Shown here piece after piece: positions 1 through 5,434 of a DNA stretch of 5,434 nt (the first letter of the stretch is position 1; the number at the start of each line of letters is the position of its first letter). Both the position numbers and the translations under genes were made by a program. The stretch is from an uncultured Eubacteriales bacterium (GTDB taxonomy: Bacteria > Bacillota > Clostridia > Lachnospirales > CAG-274), in the NCBI GenBank assembly GCA_902497185.1, contig CABVEG010000138.1, forward strand, positions 1-5,434. Reading direction: 5' to 3'. The notes under the pieces were generated by a model, which searched no databases, was not told the DNA's origin, and worked only from the letters and a program-made list of their open reading frames with translations.

Positions 1-784
1 TTTTAAATACGGGAGCAACTCTGTCTGCGCACTCCTGTACCTCCTTATGGTCAAGAGGATTTTCGGTTACACCGCTTGCCATATTAGATATACATGAAAT
101 ACCGCATACCTTAAAACCACAGTGATTTGCAACAATAGCCTCACATACTGTACTCATACCCACGGCATCAGCACCCAAAGCCCTGAGCATTTTTATTTCA
201 GCAGGAGATTCATAGCTTGGACCTGTCAGCTGTACATACACACCCTCTTTAAGGTTAATATTGTTTTCCTCTGCAATTTTTATAACCATTTCACGAATTT
301 CCTTATTATAAATATTTGACATATCGGGGAATCGTGTTCCAAATTCATCAATATTTTTACCAATTAAGGAATTAGGTACAAATGTTGAAATATGGTCGGT
401 AATAAGCATTAAATCTCCGCATTTAAAATCAAAATTAATTCCTCCTGCTGCATTAGTAAGTATGAGCTTTTCAGCACCCATCATTTTCATAAGCCTTATA
501 GGAAGAGTCACCTTTTCCATTGAATAGCCTTCATAAAAATGCACTCTGCCCTGCATAATAACAACAGCAGTATTTTCTATATAGCCAAATACAAATCTGC
601 CCTTGTGTCCCTGTACGGTGGATACGGGGAAATTAGGAATTTCACTGTAATTTACTACTGCCTTTATATCTATCTCGTCAGCAAGGGCACCAAGCCCTGA
701 GCCTAATGTAATGGCAACCTTAGGCACAAAATCAGTTTTTTCTCTTACAGCATCCAGCATAGTCTTATAATCATTATATTCCAT
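1..784 (-). CDS. punA: Purine nucleoside phosphorylase, family 1 (partial, C-terminus off window)
   Basis: This gene encodes a phosphorylase that splits purine nucleosides with phosphate into free base and (deoxy)ribose-1-phosphate, in cytoplasmic purine salvage. My translation of the minus strand gives 261 residues, open at the window edge; the family is about 270-280, so only a short tail is missing. Visible motifs are LGSGLG (27-32, phosphate loop), QGHKGR (58-63), GRVHFYEGY (79-87), TNAAGG (110-115), GPSYE (188-192, with the purine-contacting Glu192), GMSTV (209-213) and SN (233-234). The Glu/Asn pair is typical of trimeric low-molecular-weight enzymes preferring guanosine and inosine. 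The start is fixed by an AGGAGAG ribosome binding site (791-797, minus strand) that lies inside the end of the upstream HD gene. The two genes are three bases apart and almost certainly co-transcribed. The family call is firm; the exact base preference is inferred from the motifs. Confidence 0.95.
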   Translation of the reverse strand, partial: MEYNDYKTMLDAVREKTDFVPKVAITLGSGLGALADEIDIKAVVNYSEIPNFPVSTVQGHKGRFVFGYIENTAVVIMQGRVHFYEGYSMEKVTLPIRLMKMMGAEKLILTNAAGGINFDFKCGDLMLITDHISTFVPNSLIGKNIDEFGTRFPDMSNIYNKEIREMVIKIAEENNINLKEGVYVQLTGPSYESPAEIKMLRALGADAVGMSTVCEAIVANHCGFKVCGISCISNMASGVTENPLDHKEVQECADRVAPVFK

Positions 785-787
785 ATA

Positions 788-1276
788 TTACTCTCCTAAA
801 AATAAATTCCTCATATATCTTTTACCCGTTTCGGTTTTAAATATATTGTCATATACCTTTTGAGCAGCCTCTCTGCTTTCATTATCCTCATACAAATTAA
901 CTATAAAATCAGCCTCGACAAGTATCCGGTAATCAATATTATCAATGTTTTTATAGGTATGATGGTGTCCCACAAGATAGCATACCCTGTCAATAACCTC
1001 TTTATTTAAGTTAAGGCTTTCAAGAAGTTTTCTTGCCTCATCAGGACCTTCAAGCTCCTGATACTTCCCTGCTGAGCTGTTATATTTTTCTTCGCTAATC
1101 TTAATACCTATATCGTGAACTATGGCAGCAATTTCAAGTATGTTTTGAGTTTTGCAGTCAAGCCCCTCTTCTTCACCTATAGCCTTAGCAAAAGCATAAA
1201 CTTTCATAAAATGATTGATTCTCTTTACATCACCTTTATAATAATCCGTCATAGCTGTAACTATTTTTCCTGTCAT
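788..1276 (-). CDS. HD-domain phosphohydrolase, small stand-alone type
   Basis: This is a 162-residue protein made almost entirely of one HD metal-dependent phosphohydrolase domain. The expected metal ligands are in order: His22 (RINHF), His54-Asp55 in VHDIG, the GHHHTY cluster (His104-106), and Asp123 in EADFIVN. The HD family hydrolyses phosphomonoesters or phosphodiesters, often of nucleotides; the substrate of this subgroup is not evident from sequence. It has no fused nucleotidyltransferase, GAF or RelA-type domain, no signal peptide and no membrane segment, so it should be a soluble cytoplasmic enzyme. The ATG start is supported by GAGAGGTGA about five bases upstream and by the promoter at 1310-1338. 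It is the first gene of a leftward pair with purine nucleoside phosphorylase. A nucleotide-dephosphorylating step feeding nucleosides to the phosphorylase would fit, but this is inferred from context. Confidence 0.9.
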   Translation of the reverse strand: MTGKIVTAMTDYYKGDVKRINHFMKVYAFAKAIGEEEGLDCKTQNILEIAAIVHDIGIKISEEKYNSSAGKYQELEGPDEARKLLESLNLNKEVIDRVCYLVGHHHTYKNIDNIDYRILVEADFIVNLYEDNESREAAQKVYDNIFKTETGKRYMRNLFLGE

Positions 1277-1309
1277 ACAATCACCTCTCTATTGCATAAA
1301 TATATATTT

Positions 1310-1338
1310 AGTATAAACCACAAATCAAATTAAATCAA
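1310..1338 (-). promoter_or_regulatory. Sigma-A-type promoter for the HD-phosphohydrolase/PNP pair
   Basis: Read on the minus strand, TTGATT (-35, 1333-1338) and TATACT (-10, 1310-1315) are separated by exactly 17 bases. Transcription would start near 1303, giving a leader of about 26 nt before the ATG at 1276, just enough for the GAGAGGTGA ribosome binding site. The -35 box overlaps the second of two AAATCAA direct repeats (1322-1328 and 1332-1338, plus strand). No start site has been measured. Confidence 0.7.
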
Positions 1339-1362
1339 TATGATAAAAAACAATTTATATAC

Positions 1363-1391
1363 TTGACTTTTATGTCACTTTGGCTTATAAT
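1363..1391 (+). promoter_or_regulatory. Sigma-A-type promoter for the ATP-grasp operon
   Basis: TTGACT (-35, 1363-1368) and a perfect TATAAT (-10, 1386-1391) are separated by exactly 17 bases, so this is a near-consensus promoter. Transcription should start near 1398. A second TATAAT at 1395-1400 has no -35 box at proper spacing. A short dyad, TGAC-N6-GTCA (1364-1377), overlaps the -35 box and could be an operator, though four-base arms can occur by chance. An intrinsic terminator follows immediately downstream, before the first gene. Confidence 0.8.
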
Positions 1392-1419
1392 GTCTATAAT
1401 ATTTAAGTTATTTAGGTAT

Positions 1420-1456
1420 AAAGACGTACTTTGCCAAGCAAGGTACGTCTTTTTTT
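1420..1456 (+). terminator. Intrinsic terminator in the 5' leader (candidate attenuator)
   Basis: The arms 1420-1434 and 1438-1452 form a 15-bp stem with one G-U pair (1430/1442) and a three-base CAA loop. A run of seven T (1450-1456) then A and TTT follow. This is a textbook rho-independent terminator for rightward transcription. On the opposite strand there is no good T tract, so it looks one-directional. It lies between the promoter at 1363-1391 and the ATP-grasp start at 1487. The transcript it would end is therefore the operon's own leader, since the gene pair to the left is transcribed away from it. Unless read through or antiterminated, it would release an RNA of about 60 nt. No open reading frame with a ribosome binding site and no recognised riboswitch fits in the roughly 22 nt between the predicted start and the hairpin. 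Confidence 0.85.
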
Positions 1457-1471
1457 ATTTATCAGCTTTAT

Positions 1472-1480
1472 AAAGGAGGA
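1472..1480 (+). promoter_or_regulatory. Strong ribosome binding site of the ATP-grasp gene
   Basis: AAAGGAGGA lies six bases before the ATG at 1487 and is a near-perfect Shine-Dalgarno sequence. It sits only 15 bases after the T tract of the leader terminator, so translation starts only on transcripts that pass the terminator. Confidence 0.85.
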
Positions 1481-1486
1481 AGCACT

Positions 1487-2806
1487 ATGGAGCATTTACG
1501 AGAACAAAAAGAACGTGTAAATGAAACTCTGGACAGATATGGTGTTAAATTCAGTCTGTACAAAAACGGTCAGTTTATTGAACAGCTTTTCCCATTTGAC
1601 GCCATACCCAGAATTATTAAGGCAAAGGATTTTGAGAAACTCGAGAAAGGACTTATACAACGCTCTCATGCCTTAAATCTGTTTTTAAATGATATATATT
1701 CAGATAAGGGCTACATATTAAGAGATAAGATTGTACCTGAGGAATATGTATACAATGCACCCGGATTTTTACCCGAATGTATGAATATTAAGCCACCACA
1801 GGGTGTATATAATCATATTTCAGGAATTGATTTGGTTGAAGCTCCTGATGATTGGTATATACTTGAGGATAATTTAAGAGTTCCTTCAGGCGCCTCATAT
1901 CCAATGATAGCAAGAGATATTACAAGACGTATTTCACCTGAAACCTTTGAAATCAACAAAATAGTAGACAACAGAAATTATCCTCAGCTTTTAAAAGCTA
2001 TGTTTGATGATGTAAACTGTGGAGGTATAACTGTTGTTCTTACTCCGGGCAGATATAATTCAGCATTTTTTGAACACTCATATCTTGCTGAAAAAACAGG
2101 TTCCGTACTTGCCTTTCCCGAAGATTTGGAGGTTATAGACAGTAAGGTTTACTACAAAACATTTAACTCCACACACCAGAGAGTTGGTGCAATTTACAGA
2201 AGAGTGTCTGATGATTACATTGACCCTATGACCTTTGTTCAGGACTCAGTAATCGGTGTACCTCACCTTATGGAAGCATACCGCAAAGGAAATGTTGCAA
2301 TCATCAATGCTCCGGGCAACGGTGTTGCTGATGACAAGGGTATTTATTACTTTGTACCTGCTATGATTAAATATTATTTAGGAGAAGAGCCTATATTAAA
2401 GAATGCACCTACATACATTCCTTATTATGAGAATGACAAAAAATATATTCTTGACAATATTGAAAACCTTGTAATTAAGGATGTCAGCGAGGCAGGAGGA
2501 TATGGTGTTATATTTGGCAGGGATTTAACAAAAGAAAAACTTGAAGAGCTTAAAAGCATAATCAATGAAAATCCAAGAAGATTTATTGCACAGGAAATTA
2601 TTAATTTCCTTGACTTACAGGTACTTAGCGACGATGGTCAGACTACTGTACCAAGAAAAGCAGATTTAAGAGCATTTGTTATCCACGGCAAGGATGTAAA
2701 GGTATGGAACAGCGGACTTACAAGATTTTCACGCAATCCGGATTCATTCGTGGTTAACTCATCACAGGGAGGAGGCTTTAAGGACACATGGATAATGTAT
2801 CAGTAA
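1487..2806 (+). CDS. Circularly permuted ATP-grasp type 2 protein (DUF404/DUF407 family)
   Basis: This 439-residue protein belongs to the circularly permuted ATP-grasp family long annotated as DUF404/DUF407. ATP-grasp enzymes activate a carboxylate as an acyl phosphate and join it to an amine, so it is a predicted amide- or peptide-bond-forming ligase with unknown substrates. Family landmarks in order are DWYILEDNLRVPSGASYP (122-139), the APGNGVADDKGIY region (275-287), LVIKDVSEAGGYGV (328-341, glycine-rich nucleotide-binding strand), FIAQE (366-370), KADLRAFV (391-398) and the C-terminal NSSQGGGFKDTW (424-435). Length is normal to slightly short for the family. The protein appears soluble with no signal peptide. 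The ATG follows a strong ribosome binding site. It is the first gene of a five-gene operon, and its last 19 bases overlap the next gene, the usual genomic partner of this family. The biochemical role is a family-level prediction. Confidence 0.93.
   Translation: MEHLREQKERVNETLDRYGVKFSLYKNGQFIEQLFPFDAIPRIIKAKDFEKLEKGLIQRSHALNLFLNDIYSDKGYILRDKIVPEEYVYNAPGFLPECMNIKPPQGVYNHISGIDLVEAPDDWYILEDNLRVPSGASYPMIARDITRRISPETFEINKIVDNRNYPQLLKAMFDDVNCGGITVVLTPGRYNSAFFEHSYLAEKTGSVLAFPEDLEVIDSKVYYKTFNSTHQRVGAIYRRVSDDYIDPMTFVQDSVIGVPHLMEAYRKGNVAIINAPGNGVADDKGIYYFVPAMIKYYLGEEPILKNAPTYIPYYENDKKYILDNIENLVIKDVSEAGGYGVIFGRDLTKEKLEELKSIINENPRRFIAQEIINFLDLQVLSDDGQTTVPRKADLRAFVIHGKDVKVWNSGLTRFSRNPDSFVVNSSQGGGFKDTWIMYQ
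2768..2784 (+). promoter_or_regulatory. Ribosome binding site for the alpha-E gene inside the ATP-grasp gene
   Basis: Purine-rich GGGAGGAGG (2768-2776) and AAGGA (2780-2784) both precede the ATG at 2788. The first is rather far (11 bases) and the second close (3 bases), so which is used is unclear. They lie within the codons for the conserved SSQGGG-FKD end of the ATP-grasp protein. This supports translational coupling and the choice of 2788 as start. Confidence 0.55.
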
Positions 2807-3447
2807 ACAAGGCAAACTGCTTATACTGGCTTGGAAGATATACGGAAAGAGCCTATAAGCTTTCACATATTATAACAGAATTTTATGACAGAATGGTAGA
2901 CTATGACAGCACAGCATATAAGGAATTTTGCGCAAGATTAGGCATTGACATTGACGTAAGCGACAAGGAGAGCTTTTTAAAAACAATTATAAGTGACGAA
3001 AACTGTCCTTCAAGTATTAAAACATCAATGTCTAAGGCTTATGACAACTCTATTATTTTAAGAGAACAAATCGACACCGAAACAGTTGCTTATATTCAGC
3101 TTGCTTATAACAACGTTATGAGATTATTCAGCAATGACCACTGTAGAATTTATGACCTTCAAAATGTAATCGATAATCTTATGAGCTTTTGGGGTGCCGT
3201 TGATGACTATATAATTGATGACTATGTAAGAGATACAATTAAGGTTGGCAAATACGTTGAAAGAATTGATATATTCACACGCTTTGACAGAAGTGAATAT
3301 AAAATTAAAGGCTGCAAAAACAGACTGAAAAGATATATTCATCACTTAGATACAGACCATATATGCTATGATTTAGATGAAATACTTGAAAGCAGCGTTG
3401 CTTCGCCTGATGATATTGCTGCCTGTGTGGGTAAACTTTTTAAATAG
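2788..3447 (+). CDS. Alpha-E domain protein (DUF403 family), short form
   Basis: This 219-residue, all-helical-looking protein matches the alpha-E (DUF403) family, which is almost always encoded beside circularly permuted ATP-grasp genes. Diagnostic segments are CLYWLGRYTERA (11-22, the family's N-terminal signature), SIILREQI (88-95), MSFWGAVDD (132-140) and IKVGKYVERIDIF (151-163, a second GR/K-x-x-ER repeat of the signature). Its biochemical activity is unknown; it has been predicted to assist or carry out a step in synthesis of the ATP-grasp product. At 219 residues it is clearly shorter than the roughly 310 typical of proteobacterial and mycobacterial members. The start and end motifs are both present, so it looks like a compact natural variant rather than a broken gene. 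The ATG at 2788 places the signature at the normal distance from the N-terminus and overlaps the upstream gene by 19 bases. Confidence 0.88.
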   Translation: MDNVSVNKANCLYWLGRYTERAYKLSHIITEFYDRMVDYDSTAYKEFCARLGIDIDVSDKESFLKTIISDENCPSSIKTSMSKAYDNSIILREQIDTETVAYIQLAYNNVMRLFSNDHCRIYDLQNVIDNLMSFWGAVDDYIIDDYVRDTIKVGKYVERIDIFTRFDRSEYKIKGCKNRLKRYIHHLDTDHICYDLDEILESSVASPDDIAACVGKLFK

Positions 3448-3459
3448 GGAGGCTTTATT

Positions 3460-4239
3460 ATGAAAACTTATGATTTTGAATTTACTACTAAAATTGATTT
3501 CAGCCTTCCAATAATAAACCATAACTTTGTGCTGAAATGTATACCTCACAACAGTTTTTGTCAAATGATATATGATGAAAAACTTACTGTTGAGCCTGAT
3601 GCACATTTTACAACAGGCAGGGACTCCTATGGCAACATAACCGTAAACGGCACAATTTTACCGGAGCACACAAGCTTTATGTTTTCCGTTAAAGGTAAGG
3701 CAGGTCTTGGAAAATACAAAATTATGGAGGAGCTTAACAGAGTATATCTCTATCCCAGCTCTTCAACCAAATTAAGCGACAATATGATTTTATTTTTAAA
3801 AAATCTTAGCGTTCCCGAGGGTACCGAAAATACTGTTAAATTTATTTCCGAAACAGTATATAACTATATGACATATACAAAGGGAGTAACTGACATTAAT
3901 ACAACGGCAGCTGAAGCCTTTGAATTAAAACAGGGAGTATGTCAGGATTACGCCCATATTGTAATTGCCTTTTTAAGAGAACTTAAAATTCCTGCCAGAT
4001 ATGCCGCAGGATTTATTGAAGGTGACGGAGAAACCCATGCTTGGGTAGAATATTATAACAATGGTGCATGGTATGCCATTGACCCTACTAACAACAATAT
4101 TGTTGACTATGGTTATATTAAGCTTTCACAGGGACTTGACAGTCTGGGATGCAGTGTTGAAAGAGGTTGTTTTGTTTCCAATCAAGGTATTGTAAATCAA
4201 GTTACAAATGTAACGGTTAAGGTTGGTGAAATCAAATGA
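3460..4239 (+). CDS. Transglutaminase-like cysteine protease/transferase
   Basis: This 259-residue protein has a papain-fold transglutaminase-like catalytic domain in its second half. The triad is visible: Cys161 in GVCQDYAH, His193 in THAWVEYY and Asp208 in AIDPTNN. The first 100 or so residues are beta-rich and probably correspond to the N-terminal domain found on bacterial transglutaminase-like proteins, although that match is weak by eye. Most bacterial members are thought to act as peptidases or amide transferases rather than as protein cross-linkers. There is no signal peptide, so it should act in the cytoplasm. GGGAGG (3447-3452) lies seven bases before the ATG and overlaps the stop of the alpha-E gene, which ends 12 bases upstream. 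Together with the two preceding genes it forms the known ATP-grasp/alpha-E/transglutaminase trio, where it may cleave or transfer the peptide product. The substrate is unknown. Confidence 0.92.
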   Translation: MKTYDFEFTTKIDFSLPIINHNFVLKCIPHNSFCQMIYDEKLTVEPDAHFTTGRDSYGNITVNGTILPEHTSFMFSVKGKAGLGKYKIMEELNRVYLYPSSSTKLSDNMILFLKNLSVPEGTENTVKFISETVYNYMTYTKGVTDINTTAAEAFELKQGVCQDYAHIVIAFLRELKIPARYAAGFIEGDGETHAWVEYYNNGAWYAIDPTNNNIVDYGYIKLSQGLDSLGCSVERGCFVSNQGIVNQVTNVTVKVGEIK

Positions 4240-5189
4240 TTAAAAAAGTTGAAGTAATTTCATCAACAAAATTACCTATTGATGAAACTCTTGAAATAAA
4301 GCGCTGCCGCTATCAGAATGAAGTAAAGCGAGGACAAAAAAGAATATCCATAGTAACAGGAACACATGGTGATGAGCTTGAAGGACAATATGTAGCCTAT
4401 ATGGTAGCTGAAAGAATACAAGCTAATCCTCAATATCTTAATGGTATTGTAGATATATATCCTGCTACAAACCCCCTTGGCATAGACTGTATCGAAAGAG
4501 GTATTCCCTCTTTCGATATGGATATGAACAGAGTTTTTCCCGGCGACAGCCACGGAACAATGGTAGATATTGTGGCAAGAGATATTATAGAAAGTCTTGA
4601 AGGCTCTGACCTTGTACTTGATATTCACGCATCAAATATATTTTTAACAGAAATACCACAGGCAAGAATTAATGTAACTATGGGGGACAAGCTCCTCCCT
4701 ATTGCAGAAAAACTTAACCTGGATTTTTTATGGGTACATGATAATGCAACTGTGCTAGAATCCACACTCTGCTACTCTTTAAATATAAGAAACACACCTT
4801 GTATTGTTATTGAAGCAGGTGTCGGTATGAGAATCACAAAGGATTACTGTATACAGATTGCCGACGGTATATTCAATATTATGAAAGAAATGGGAATGTG
4901 GCTTGATGATAATATATATGAAAGCAAAATTCACCACCCTGTGACAACATCAGAGGAAAATGAAGTATATTTCATTAACGCAGAGGCATCAGGCATATTT
5001 GTACAAAAAGCAAAACATTCTTCAATACTAAAAAAAGATGATATTATTGGCAACATTGTAGACCCTCTTACAGGAACGATAAAAAGTGAAATAAAATCAC
5101 CCTGTGACGGGCTTCTGTTTACAATAAGAGAGTATCCCGTTGTATATTCAGGCTCATTAATAGCAAGAATTTTGGGAGGTGTTAAGTAA
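4236..5189 (+). CDS. AspA/AstE-family zinc deacylase (M14-like), first copy
   Basis: This 317-residue protein belongs to the succinylglutamate desuccinylase/aspartoacylase family, zinc enzymes of the M14 carboxypeptidase fold that hydrolyse the amide of N-acyl amino acids or related compounds. The active site looks complete: zinc ligands His44 and Glu47 in GTHGDE, His131 in DIHAS, carboxylate-binding Asn98-Arg99 in DMNRVFPG, and the catalytic glutamate Glu193 in VIEAG. Residues from about 240 to 317 form the beta-rich C-terminal domain, with a conserved-looking SPCDGLLFTIREYP stretch (288-301). There is no signal peptide. The start codon overlaps the transglutaminase stop as ATGA, and GGTGA (4225-4229) six bases upstream serves as ribosome binding site, so translation is coupled. 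The true substrate is unknown. The operon suggests an amide made by the ATP-grasp enzyme, rather than acetylaspartate or succinylglutamate, because no arginine-catabolism genes are nearby. Confidence 0.92.
   Translation: MIKKVEVISSTKLPIDETLEIKRCRYQNEVKRGQKRISIVTGTHGDELEGQYVAYMVAERIQANPQYLNGIVDIYPATNPLGIDCIERGIPSFDMDMNRVFPGDSHGTMVDIVARDIIESLEGSDLVLDIHASNIFLTEIPQARINVTMGDKLLPIAEKLNLDFLWVHDNATVLESTLCYSLNIRNTPCIVIEAGVGMRITKDYCIQIADGIFNIMKEMGMWLDDNIYESKIHHPVTTSEENEVYFINAEASGIFVQKAKHSSILKKDDIIGNIVDPLTGTIKSEIKSPCDGLLFTIREYPVVYSGSLIARILGGVK
4490..4518 (+). repeat. Perfect inverted repeat inside the first M14-like gene
   Basis: The arms 4490-4501 and 4507-4518 are perfect 12-base reverse complements around a five-base TATTC loop. 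Two further G-U pairs (4489/4519, 4488/4520) are possible in RNA. It falls in codons for CIERGIPSFDMD, just before the conserved MNRVFPG motif. There is no T tract after it, so it is not a terminator. It may be chance or an mRNA structure. Confidence 0.6.
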
Positions 5190-5190
5190 A

Positions 5191-5434
5191 ATGAAAAAGG
5201 AAATTATATTTGAGCTGCCCTCTCCCTACAGAGATACCATGAGAATAACAGCCTTTCGTTTTGGTGATATAGAGAATAAAGACTGTGAAAAAAGCCTTGC
5301 CATAGTAGGCGCAACAAGAGGTAATGAACATCAGCAAATGTATAACTGCTCCCAAATTATAGCAAAACTTAAGGTCCTTGAGGAGGAAGGAAAGATTGAA
5401 AAAGGTAAATCCATTGTAGTTATACCCACTGTAA
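5191..5434 (+). CDS. AspA/AstE-family M14-like protein, second copy (partial, N-terminal 81 residues)
   Basis: The reading frame opens at an ATG one base after the stop of the previous gene and is still open at the window edge. GGGAGG (5174-5179) lies 11 bases upstream, inside the codons for the end of the first copy. The visible residues contain IVGATRGNEHQQMY (38-51), which aligns with IVTGTHGDELEGQY of the upstream paralogue and marks the same fold. The position of the first zinc-ligand histidine is Arg43, while the glutamate (Glu46) is kept. The paralogues are otherwise quite different, so this is an old duplication or an independent family member rather than a recent tandem copy. It may be an active enzyme with altered metal binding, or a non-catalytic partner. 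The remaining active-site residues lie beyond the window. Being fifth in the operon, it probably shares the substrate pathway of the first copy. Confidence 0.8.
   Translation, partial: MKKEIIFELPSPYRDTMRITAFRFGDIENKDCEKSLAIVGATRGNEHQQMYNCSQIIAKLKVLEEEGKIEKGKSIVVIPTV

Noticed and set aside
122..319. Plus-strand open frame of 65 codons opposite the PNP gene.
   Set aside because: It is antisense to well-conserved PNP coding sequence, has no convincing ribosome binding site and resembles no protein.
1115..1333. Plus-strand open frame of 72 codons opposite the start of the HD gene.
   Set aside because: It is antisense to the HD catalytic region and runs into the leftward promoter, with composition expected from a reverse reading of AT-rich DNA.
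1373..1389. Possible GlnR/TnrA-like nitrogen-control site (TGTCA-N7-TTATA) between the rightward -35 and -10 boxes.
   Set aside because: It has one mismatch in the right half (T for C) and its centre is not AT-rich as expected. Such short loose matches are common in AT-rich DNA, so it is not reported as a site.
1395..1400. Second TATAAT box as an alternative -10 for the rightward promoter.
   Set aside because: The only good -35 box is 26 bases away, and there is no proper extended -10 TG at the required position. The upstream TATAAT at 17-base spacing explains the promoter better.
1448..1480. Pairing of the terminator T tract (1448-1456) with the AAAGGAGGA ribosome binding site (1472-1480), which would hide the binding site and compete with the terminator stem.
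   Set aside because: Nine pairs can be drawn, but three are G-U and most of the rest A-U, across a 15-base loop. Any U-rich run can pair this way with a purine-rich site, so it is not convincing.
4272..4628. Minus-strand open frame of 118 codons opposite the first M14-like gene.
   Set aside because: It lies wholly antisense to the zinc-site half of a clearly conserved enzyme, with low-complexity composition and no recognisable motif.
5191..5434. A recent tandem duplication giving rise to the two M14-like genes.
   Set aside because: The N-terminal 81 residues of the second copy share only the fold motif region with the first, and the DNA is not visibly repeated, so a recent duplication is not supported.

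Overview
The window looks like a chromosomal segment from a low-GC Gram-positive bacterium, most likely a member of Clostridia and plausibly Lachnospiraceae. This rests on the AT-rich composition, strong GGAGG-type ribosome binding sites, near-consensus sigma-A promoters and the overall look of the proteins. The assignment is inferred from these features, not from a marker gene. No RNA genes, CRISPR arrays, insertion sequences, integrases or other signs of mobile DNA were seen.

Minus strand, 1-1276: a two-gene unit read leftward. It holds an HD-domain phosphohydrolase (788-1276) followed three bases later by a family-1 purine nucleoside phosphorylase (1-784, C-terminus cut by the window edge). 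A good promoter lies just upstream (1310-1338). This looks like nucleoside or nucleotide salvage.

Intergenic region, 1277-1486: two divergent promoters with 24 bp between their -35 boxes. The rightward promoter (1363-1391) is followed by a strong intrinsic terminator (1420-1456) before the first rightward gene starts at 1487. That gene therefore sits behind an apparent attenuator, or the promoter makes a short RNA of about 60 nt.

Plus strand, 1487-5434: a tightly packed five-gene operon, three of whose four junctions are short overlaps or near-abutments. The order is circularly permuted ATP-grasp protein, alpha-E protein, transglutaminase-like cysteine protease, zinc carboxypeptidase-like deacylase of the AspA/AstE (M14) family, and a second protein of that same family (cut by the right edge). 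The first three are the trio predicted by comparative genomics to make and process an unknown peptide or amide-linked product. The tandem M14-type hydrolases suggest a built-in step that removes or trims the amide. No signal peptides or membrane segments are visible, so the pathway is probably cytoplasmic.

The operon is the best candidate for an under-described system: an ATP-dependent amide-bond maker together with three potential amide-bond breakers. One of the breakers, the second M14-like protein, has arginine where the first zinc-binding histidine is expected.
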